A stretch of DNA of 8,776 nt from an uncultured Treponema sp. (GTDB lineage Bacteria; Spirochaetota; Spirochaetia; Treponematales; Treponemataceae), in NCBI GenBank assembly GCA_945833725.1, contig CAMAFU010000057.1, positions 1 to 8,776 on the forward strand, in the 5' to 3' direction. The notes beneath the pieces were generated by a model. That model ran no database searches and had not been told where the DNA came from. It saw nothing but the letters and a program-made list of their open reading frames with translations. Shown in pieces: positions 1 to 5,772 of this stretch. How positions within the stretch are numbered: position 1 is the first letter of the stretch; every line of letters begins with the position of its first letter. A program made the translations under genes and the position numbers.

Positions 1-1841
1 TTTCCTTCTTCTTTTGAATCAAGATGCATGTGCGGTATGTTTGTGCGGCTTTTTGAAAGTTCCAGAGCCCGTAAAGCATTTGATGAAGGAAGGGTTAAAA
101 GAGAGAAATTCTGGCAGACTTCGATTCTATCTACCATTCTTCCTGGAATATGAAGAAGGTCGCTGAAATATTCGGCAATGGCCTTTGCATTATAACCGTC
201 CCGTCTTCCAAGCTGAACATAAATCCGTTTTTGATTCGGATCTGCTTTGCCGGATTTTTGAGTCATTATGTGACCGTAATGGCTTTCGTCCAAAGATTTT
301 CCGTATTCAGACTGAAGTACAGAGGCTAAAACTTCTACAGGATCAAGGTTTTCTGTAAGTTCCATAGCAATTTTTCTGTACAGTTCCGGTGCAGGACGGA
401 ATGAGGATGTTGAAGAATCTGGAGAAGTCTGAATTTCTTCTGCAGAAGAATTTTCTTCGAGAGGAATAACTTCTTCATTTTCAAAAGAATTTTTTTCTAC
501 TTCGCTTGAAGCATTTTCCTGTTGTTTTGAAACGGCAGGAATTATTCCCAGTGCGGACTTTAAGTTATTTACGATGGTTTTTCGCTTTATTTCCAGAACC
601 TGCTGAACTGATGGAACTGATTCTTCTTTTATTTCGCCTTTTGCTGCGTATCTAAGGCGTTTTCGAAGGAATTCCAGTTTGCGCCGTTCATCCGGGCGAA
701 CAAATGTTACGGCAATTCCAGAAGTTCCGGCTCGTCCTGTTCGGCCTATACGATGAACATAAGTTGCTGTATCAAAAGGAAGGGAATAGTTTACTACATG
801 GCTTAAACCTGTAATGTCGATTCCACGGGCGGCCACATCTGTTGCCACAAGAATGCGGGTTTTTCTGTTTCTAAAACGGGAAAGGATTTTTTCTCTCTGA
901 CCCTGAGGAATATCGCCGTGAAGGGCTGCTGCCTCGTATCCCCTTTCATCAAGAAGGCGGCTTACAGTGTCGGCATCGTTTTTTGTCATTGTAAATACAA
1001 GGCCGTAAAAATCGGGAGACATGTCGATTAAACGAACTAAAGCTTCGATTTTGTCTCTTTCAGTTACGCACCAGTATTTTTGTTCAATAAGGAGTGGTTC
1101 TTCCACAAAACCTTCTTCTTCGCATATTTCGTATTCGCCTAAAAATTCTTCGGCAATTTGTAAAATCTGCTTTGGCATTGTGGCACTGAACAAAAGTATG
1201 CGGCTGTCTGGATTTGCCTGAGAAAAAATAGTTTCAATGTCTTCTAAAAAGCCCATATCGAGCATTTCGTCCCCTTCATCAAGGATGAAGTAGTCGATTT
1301 TGTCCAGATTAAGAGTTCCCCGTTCAAGATGATCTTTTATGCGACCGGGTGTTCCAACAACTATTTCTGTACCACGCCTTAAATCTTTTATTTGAGTTGA
1401 ATAGGAGGCACCGCCATAAAGCACTGTAACCCTAGGAAATTTTCCTGAAGAAAAGGACTGCATTTCTGTACAAGTTTGAATTGCCAGTTCTCTTGTAGGT
1501 TCCAGAATAAGAGCACGGACATGATCGCTTTCTTCGTGAATGTTTTGAACAATAGGAAGCCCAAAGGCTGCTGTTTTTCCTGTTCCTGTGCGGGCTTTTG
1601 CAATAAGGTTGGAGTCTCCGTTAAGAAGGCGGGGAATTGCAAGAACTTGTATGGGAGAAGGAGTTTTAAAACCTTTTTTTTCGATTGCATCAAGAACAGT
1701 TTCGTTAAGTCCTAAATCGGCAAAAGAAATTTCGTCTTTTTCGTCTGGAAGATCGTTAATACCGGCATTGTCCGTATTGTCCATGGCCTTTTGATCAGAA
1801 AGGAACAATCCGTCTTCCGGGGTCTGAGTTAAATTATTCAT
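1..1841 (-). CDS. DEAD-box-family ATP-dependent RNA helicase with DbpA-type RNA-binding domain (3' end off window)
   Basis: I translated this minus-strand frame by hand: 613 residues without a stop, running off the left edge. It should unwind or remodel RNA using ATP in the cytoplasm, typically in ribosome assembly or cold adaptation. Visible motifs are a Q motif (F40 to Q65), motif I ARTGTGKT (83-90), Ia PTRELA (115-120), Ib TPGR (164-167), motif II DEGD (188-191), III SAT (219-221), V ATDVAARGID (333-342) and VI HRIGRTGRAG (363-372). A Ser/Glu-rich linker (about 440-481) leads to a helical stretch and then a DbpA-type RNA-binding fold from about 539 (RIYVQLGRRDGY onward). The start ATG at 1839-1841 follows AAGGG at 1848-1852 with 6-base spacing. 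Motif II has Gly where Ala is usual; the acidic residues D188 and E189 are kept. The architecture fits the deaD/csdA and dbpA groups; I cannot choose between them. Confidence 0.95.
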   Translation of the reverse strand, partial: MNNLTQTPEDGLFLSDQKAMDNTDNAGINDLPDEKDEISFADLGLNETVLDAIEKKGFKTPSPIQVLAIPRLLNGDSNLIAKARTGTGKTAAFGLPIVQNIHEESDHVRALILEPTRELAIQTCTEMQSFSSGKFPRVTVLYGGASYSTQIKDLRRGTEIVVGTPGRIKDHLERGTLNLDKIDYFILDEGDEMLDMGFLEDIETIFSQANPDSRILLFSATMPKQILQIAEEFLGEYEICEEEGFVEEPLLIEQKYWCVTERDKIEALVRLIDMSPDFYGLVFTMTKNDADTVSRLLDERGYEAAALHGDIPQGQREKILSRFRNRKTRILVATDVAARGIDITGLSHVVNYSLPFDTATYVHRIGRTGRAGTSGIAVTFVRPDERRKLEFLRKRLRYAAKGEIKEESVPSVQQVLEIKRKTIVNNLKSALGIIPAVSKQQENASSEVEKNSFENEEVIPLEENSSAEEIQTSPDSSTSSFRPAPELYRKIAMELTENLDPVEVLASVLQSEYGKSLDESHYGHIMTQKSGKADPNQKRIYVQLGRRDGYNAKAIAEYFSDLLHIPGRMVDRIEVCQNFSLLTLPSSNALRALELSKSRTNIPHMHLDSKEEG

Positions 1842-1931
1842 AATGTACCCTTAAAAGCGCGACACGGCCCTTAAAAATACACCAAAAAAAGCCTCATCGC
1901 TAAAATATCTGTTTTATGTACTTTAATGAAG

Positions 1932-1958
1932 TTTATATGAATATTTTGCAAAAATCAA
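1932..1958 (-). promoter_or_regulatory. Candidate promoter for the helicase gene
   Basis: On the minus strand TTGATT (1953-1958) precedes TATAAA (1932-1937) by 15 bases, a tight but usable sigma70-like spacing in an AT-rich stretch. It would give a leader of roughly 85 bases before the helicase start. AT-rich DNA yields such matches by chance, so this is only a candidate; its position between the repeat and the gene is the main support. Confidence 0.35.
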
Positions 1959-1973
1959 CATACCTGCGCAAAG

Positions 1974-2065
1974 GATTGTAGTGGTGCCGAAGGCAAACAA
2001 CCTGAAAGGTTGTTCGGAAGCGAAAGCTGGAGCCACGGAAAGCCTGGTGCCTTTGGCATGCTCCC
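1974..2065. repeat. GC-rich intergenic element made of consecutive mini-hairpins
   Basis: This stretch is visibly more GC-rich than its flanks and is a run of short self-complementary units. They are TGCC-GAA-GGCA (1985-1995), the perfect 8-bp stem AACAACCT/AGGTTGTT around GAA (1996-2014), AGC-GAAA-GCT (2019-2028), and an arm GGAGC (2029-2033) pairing with GCTCC (2060-2064) that encloses TGCC-TTT-GGCA (2048-2058). It starts with GATTGTAGTGG (1974-1984). A similar GCC/AAA/GGC mini-hairpin and a GATTGTAG word recur at the right edge of the window, suggesting a dispersed repeat family. It lies just past the TonB-like gene's stop codon. On the minus strand the T-run precedes the hairpins rather than following them, so it is not a standard intrinsic terminator. 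It may act in mRNA 3'-end protection or be a mobile REP-like sequence. Confidence 0.55.
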
Positions 2066-2077
2066 AAAAAAATATTT

Positions 2078-3109
2078 TTAATTTTTTACGATTTTGTATG
2101 TAAATGTTGCTGCGGCATCTGTTGTATCGGAAGAAAAACGCCATTTTGAAACGGCGGCGGCAATTTCGTTCTGCACTATAACAGAAACAGCGGATTTTGG
2201 TGAAATTTCTATGGTTGTTTTTTTTACGATTCCCTGGGAAGAAACAACGAATTTTATGCTTAAGTTTTTTGAAGAGTCCACTGTTGCTGCGGCTGCCGGT
2301 GAAAGTGTTATTGCTGGTTCTGAAGGCTCCAAAAGTTCCCTTACAGAAAGATTGTCCATAACCATGCTTATGTTACTGGATGAGCTTTTTTTTAATCCCT
2401 GAGATGGGAGAGATGCTACTGTAGAAACATTGGACTGAGATTGCGATGAAAACTCTGCATTAAGAATTTCGTTCAGGGCATTTCTGGTATTTTCTGAAAC
2501 ATTTTGCACTGCATTTTCCCTGTCCGACGATGATGAAAGGGAAGTTGAATTTTTACCGGATGTTTCTGCTGTTCCTGCCGTTCCCTCCAACGCATTAAAA
2601 GGTGATGAGGAAGTGGTTTTTGAAGAAGTCTGTTCTTTTGAGGATGTGGATTCTTCCCAGTCAATTTCGTCGAAATTTATTTCTTTTTTTGGGGATGTTT
2701 TTTTTGCCAGCTGTTCATTCATAAGTTCTTCTACACTTTTTTGAAGCTGCTGTTTTGCAGGTGCGCTTTTTTGAGAAGGTTCTTTTTTTTGTGCAGGCGG
2801 CGTAGTTTTTTGAGTCGAGTTTGTCTGTGTCTGGCTTTGTTTTGCCGGGGCTGGCTTTACTGGTGTTGTTTCGGTTTTTTGTATGTCAGGAACAGGTTTT
2901 TGAACAGTTTCTTTTACAGCGGAGTTTTCCGTTACAGTTTTTGTAAGGCTTTCTTTTTCTGGAGAAGGTTTGTAAGATTCCAGTCGTATTTCCACAGTTT
3001 TGTAGTTTTTCTGAGAAGGAGAAATAAAAAGTGATAAAAGAAACATTACTGACCACAGAAGAACTGTAAATCCTCCTGCAGCAAATTTTCTCCGCTGGGA
3101 TAAAGTCAT
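2078..3109 (-). CDS. tonB: TonB-like energy transducer, last gene of the envelope operon
   Basis: This 343-residue protein would link the ExbB/ExbD motor to an outer-membrane partner. It has a short basic N-terminus, one membrane segment at about residues 13-30, a long low-complexity periplasmic region rich in Ser, Thr, Gln, Lys and Pro (about 35-250), and a C-terminal domain of about 85 residues. That domain shows the TonB pattern of a beta strand (NLSIKFVVSSQG), a second strand, an amphipathic helix and a W-R-F motif (VSKWRF) before the final strand. The tyrosine-proline motif seen in E. coli TonB is not evident; LSPAAAA occupies that place. The ATG at 3107-3109 overlaps the exbD stop as TGATG. 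A TTG at 3110-3112 in the same frame is an alternative start, giving 344 residues. The gene contains four runs of eight A and one of seven. A TolA-like role is possible. Confidence 0.82.
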   Translation of the reverse strand: MTLSQRRKFAAGGFTVLLWSVMFLLSLFISPSQKNYKTVEIRLESYKPSPEKESLTKTVTENSAVKETVQKPVPDIQKTETTPVKPAPAKQSQTQTNSTQKTTPPAQKKEPSQKSAPAKQQLQKSVEELMNEQLAKKTSPKKEINFDEIDWEESTSSKEQTSSKTTSSSPFNALEGTAGTAETSGKNSTSLSSSSDRENAVQNVSENTRNALNEILNAEFSSQSQSNVSTVASLPSQGLKKSSSSNISMVMDNLSVRELLEPSEPAITLSPAAAATVDSSKNLSIKFVVSSQGIVKKTTIEISPKSAVSVIVQNEIAAAVSKWRFSSDTTDAAATFTYKIVKN

Positions 3110-3513
3110 CAAACTGCCGTCCTTAAATTTACTGCAATAAAGCCGTTTTTTCTGAGCACATCAAAAATTTTTACGATTACGCCGTTAGGTACTTTTTCGT
3201 CGGCTTCTATATTTACCGGGATTTCTTCTTTGGTTTTTCCGGCTGTATCGTATTTTGAAAGTGCCTTGTCTAAAGTTTTAAGGGAAACTTCCCTGTCGTT
3301 AAAATAAATTTTTTCGCCGGCAGTTACAGTTACTGTAATGGAAGAAACTTCTTCGCTTACGGCTGTTTCGCTGTCGGGGAGTTTTACGCTTATAGCTGGA
3401 AGAACGGCAAATGTTGTTGAAACAAGGAAAAAAAGTATAAGCTGAAAAACCACATCTATCATGGGAGTTAAATCTACAGGTGTAAGCAGGCTTTTTCTTC
3501 GTTTTAACCTCAT
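3109..3513 (-). CDS. exbD: ExbD/TolR-family biopolymer transport protein
   Basis: This 134-residue protein (E. coli ExbD has 141) is the stator partner of ExbB, anchored in the inner membrane with a periplasmic domain. The N-terminus is basic (RLKRRKS). Next comes the family hallmark VDLTPMIDVVFQLILFFLVS, whose D20 corresponds to the essential membrane aspartate (D25 in E. coli ExbD) of the proton path. The periplasmic part has LPDSETA after the membrane segment. It ends with the usual IEADEKVPNGVIVKIFDVL region, followed by a Gly-rich turn and a final strand. It starts at ATG 3511-3513, only 3 bases after the exbB stop. A strong GGAGG (3523-3527) sits 9 bases upstream, inside exbB. ExbD versus TolR cannot be separated by sequence alone here; the TonB-like neighbour favours ExbD. 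Confidence 0.93.
   Translation of the reverse strand: MRLKRRKSLLTPVDLTPMIDVVFQLILFFLVSTTFAVLPAISVKLPDSETAVSEEVSSITVTVTAGEKIYFNDREVSLKTLDKALSKYDTAGKTKEEIPVNIEADEKVPNGVIVKIFDVLRKNGFIAVNLRTAV
3120..3124 (-). promoter_or_regulatory. Ribosome binding site bearing on the TonB-like start
   Basis: AAGGA on the minus strand lies 10 bases before the ATG ending at 3109 and 7 bases before the in-frame TTG ending at 3112. Spacing slightly favours TTG and codon identity favours ATG; I chose ATG. The site is inside the last codons of exbD, which supports translational coupling. Confidence 0.5.
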
Positions 3514-3516
3514 TTT

Positions 3517-4125
3517 TTAAATCCTCCCGGAAATTTTAAGGAGAATTTTTGTAATTTCCTTTTCCATTGCGGCAATTTCTTTGTTTACGCGGCGGTTAAA
3601 ATAATTTGAAAATATTGTTGAAGGAATGGCAACAAAAAGTCCGGCGGCTGTTGTAACAAGGGCTTCGGCTATGGCACCGGCCAAAACGGCAGGGTTTCCC
3701 ATGGAAGCACCTTCCCCAAGAACACCAAATGCCTTGATGTTCCCTGTAACTGTTCCAAAAAGTCCCAGCAAAGTTGAAATGCCAGCGATTGTACCAAGAA
3801 TTGTAAGAAAATGCTCAAGTTCGGGAATAACGCTTTCCAGTTCGGCTTCCACAACTTCTTCCAGATGTTTTTCGTCCAGATTACGCATTTTAAGTGATGT
3901 AAAAACAACTTTAGAAAAAGGCGTTTCTGTCTGGGAGCACAATTCTTCGCACAAAGAATAGTCTTTTCGGGCAAGGGCTTCGTTTAGAGAATATAAAAAT
4001 GCCCGGTTTTTCTTTTTCATTGATGAAAAGTAAATGCACCTCTCAATAATAATGTAAGTTGCTGCAAGACCGCATAAAATTATTGGAATAATAAGTATTC
4101 CGCCAGATTTTAATAAACTGAACAT
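3517..4125 (-). CDS. exbB: MotA/TolQ/ExbB-family proton channel protein
   Basis: This 202-residue inner-membrane protein is expected to form the pentameric channel that, with ExbD, converts proton flow into work on the TonB-like protein. Three membrane segments are visible at about residues 8-28, 105-128 and 148-172, with a charged cytoplasmic loop between the first and second. Family signatures are LLGLFGTVTGNIKAF (119-133) and AIAEALVTTAAGLFVAIPS (151-169). T125, E154 and T159 line up with E. coli ExbB T148, E176 and T181, the polar residues in the channel core, so it appears functional. Length is normal for a short ExbB/TolQ. The ATG at 4123-4125 follows GGGGG (4130-4134) with a short 4-base spacing. 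The gene lies 24 bases after the barrel gene and 3 bases before exbD. Confidence 0.94.
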   Translation of the reverse strand: MFSLLKSGGILIIPIILCGLAATYIIIERCIYFSSMKKKNRAFLYSLNEALARKDYSLCEELCSQTETPFSKVVFTSLKMRNLDEKHLEEVVEAELESVIPELEHFLTILGTIAGISTLLGLFGTVTGNIKAFGVLGEGASMGNPAVLAGAIAEALVTTAAGLFVAIPSTIFSNYFNRRVNKEIAAMEKEITKILLKISGRI

Positions 4126-4149
4126 AAATCCCCCAAAATTGCTGAAAAT

Positions 4150-5772
4150 TTACAGTGTGAATTTTAAAAGCAGATATATTCCGCCGCTTTTTTTTACATA
4201 TTTTGAACTGGAAATTTTTCTTCCAGTATTGCTGAACAGTTTGACTGCATCTTTTGCACTTAAAGACAACCGGAACGAACTGTTCATTTTTATTTCTCCG
4301 CCGCCGCTTATTTCCGGTACAAAGTCTGCATTTTTTGCCAAATTTTGCTTTATGCTTAAAGCACACAGCCATTTTGAATTTTTGCGGCCAAATTCCACAT
4401 TTCCCTGAATGCTGAATTTTTCTTCCAAAACTGGAACATCAAGCCAGAAGGCATTCCACAAAAAGTTCATCCTTACTAAGTCTGTTGAAAAGGATGCAGA
4501 CACATTTGTGTTGAATTCCCTGCGGTTTTCCTGAACGGCAGAATAATATCCTGAATTGCAGAAAAAATCATCTGTATAAACAGGGCGGTATACACCGTTT
4601 TTATAGGCCGTCGTTAAAAATTCACATTCTGCTCCAAATGCTGCATTATTAAATCCAAAAGAAGCACCGGTTTTTACATACCAGTCCGAAGTTTCGCCGG
4701 GAATAAAACTACAGGCTGTAAACGGATAAATTTTTTCTATTTTGCTTACAGTATTGTTTTCGGATTTACAGCCGCCATAAATGTATCCCGACACAATCTG
4801 ACCTGTTTTTCCGGCAATTCTGTCAAAGGAAAATCCCAGATTAAAGGGAACTATAACGGGATTTTCTCCCAAAGCATTTCCTGCAGCGGCTGCAACATCG
4901 GCGTGAATGGAATATCCGCTTTCCAGCAAATCGTATGCAAGAATAATTTCGCCTCGGTGGGTTGCCTTTGATGAAAAAGACTCTGTTAAGTTAAGTGAAC
5001 CTTTATAATCGCCTTTAAGAGAAAAAATCATTTTGCTTCTTTTTAGACCAAAAGTAAAAGCAGGATTAAAATCCAGCAAGGAAGCACTTTCTTCCCATAG
5101 TTTTAAAGAACTGGTAGAGCCGTTTTTTACACCGTTTCGGCTGTAATAATCGCCATCGCCGTAAATTTTTAAAAAAGTTCCGTTGGAAAAAAATCTGTCG
5201 TACTGCCAGTTTCCCTGGGCGTAGTGAGATTTTTTTTCTGTAAATGCTTTGGACATCATCTGAAATCCGTTGTTTTCTGTTTCAAATAAACCAGAAATTT
5301 TGTTTCTGCTATTTTCAGATGAAAATTCTTTTACGGCATGAACTTTTGTAAAACTTTCAAAAAAGCCTTCTTCACCTTTGCCGCCTGTAAAACCGTCTCC
5401 ACCGTCATGATAAAAATTCAGGGAAAAAGGAGAGTTTTCTGAAGGAGCTTTTATTGACATATCGGCCAAAAAATCAAGTCTATAACCGGCACCGATTTTT
5501 CCATCAACATAAACGCTTTTTCGACCGGCAAGAATTTTTTCTTCTTCCGATGGAATTTTCTGTTCTTCCATTACACCTGCATCTGGCAGCGGAAAATTCT
5601 TTACATCGTATTGAGGAATTATTTTTCTGTAGTCGGGAACGGCTTCTTTTCCGGCGGTAATTTTATCTCCAGAAACTTCTGTAGTAACCTGGGGCAGTTC
5701 AATTTTTTCTTCTGAGGCAAAAATTCCTGCACAAATAAACATCCCCGTTAATGCAATAAAAAGTTTTTTCAT
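4150..5772 (-). CDS. Probable outer-membrane beta-barrel protein of the Ton-like operon
   Basis: I do not recognise a named family. The 540-residue protein has a clear signal peptide (MKKLFIALTG..., likely cut after IFA at residue 19). Residues 20-85 form an acidic, Pro-containing periplasmic segment including ELPQVTTEVSGDKI (25-38), which resembles a TonB box in position and composition. From about residue 86 to the end the sequence alternates aromatic/hydrophobic and polar residues in many short strands separated by Gly/Asn/Ser turns, as expected for a transmembrane barrel. It closes with GGIYLLLKFTL, a plausible last strand ending in Leu rather than Phe. A Gly/Asp-rich loop lies at about 121-137. 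It starts at ATG 5770-5772, overlapping the TPR gene's stop as ATGA, with AGAGGTG (5781-5787) 8 bases upstream. It is too short for a classical TonB-dependent receptor with plug and 22-strand barrel. It may be a plugless porin-like partner of the TonB-like protein or of the TPR protein. Confidence 0.78.
   Translation of the reverse strand: MKKLFIALTGMFICAGIFASEEKIELPQVTTEVSGDKITAGKEAVPDYRKIIPQYDVKNFPLPDAGVMEEQKIPSEEEKILAGRKSVYVDGKIGAGYRLDFLADMSIKAPSENSPFSLNFYHDGGDGFTGGKGEEGFFESFTKVHAVKEFSSENSRNKISGLFETENNGFQMMSKAFTEKKSHYAQGNWQYDRFFSNGTFLKIYGDGDYYSRNGVKNGSTSSLKLWEESASLLDFNPAFTFGLKRSKMIFSLKGDYKGSLNLTESFSSKATHRGEIILAYDLLESGYSIHADVAAAAGNALGENPVIVPFNLGFSFDRIAGKTGQIVSGYIYGGCKSENNTVSKIEKIYPFTACSFIPGETSDWYVKTGASFGFNNAAFGAECEFLTTAYKNGVYRPVYTDDFFCNSGYYSAVQENRREFNTNVSASFSTDLVRMNFLWNAFWLDVPVLEEKFSIQGNVEFGRKNSKWLCALSIKQNLAKNADFVPEISGGGEIKMNSSFRLSLSAKDAVKLFSNTGRKISSSKYVKKSGGIYLLLKFTL

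Noticed and set aside
1388..1693. 101-codon minus-strand open frame inside the helicase gene
   Set aside because: It is a shifted frame of the helicase, whose own frame carries all the expected motifs.
1985..2058. CRISPR-like array
   Set aside because: There are no equal-length direct repeats separated by unique spacers; the similarity is between short inverted repeats only.
1974..2065. tRNA or riboswitch in the GC-rich spacer
   Set aside because: No cloverleaf, TTCGA-type T-loop or known riboswitch core could be matched; the structure is a string of independent short hairpins.
1923..2144. 73-codon minus-strand open frame across the spacer
   Set aside because: It starts inside the TonB-like gene in another frame and crosses the hairpin element. 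It has no ribosome binding site worth noting and a low-complexity, non-protein-like sequence.
2741..3034. 97-codon plus-strand open frame rich in Phe, Cys and Arg
   Set aside because: It is the complement of the Lys/Gln/Pro-rich linker of the TonB-like gene; its composition is a by-product of the opposite strand.
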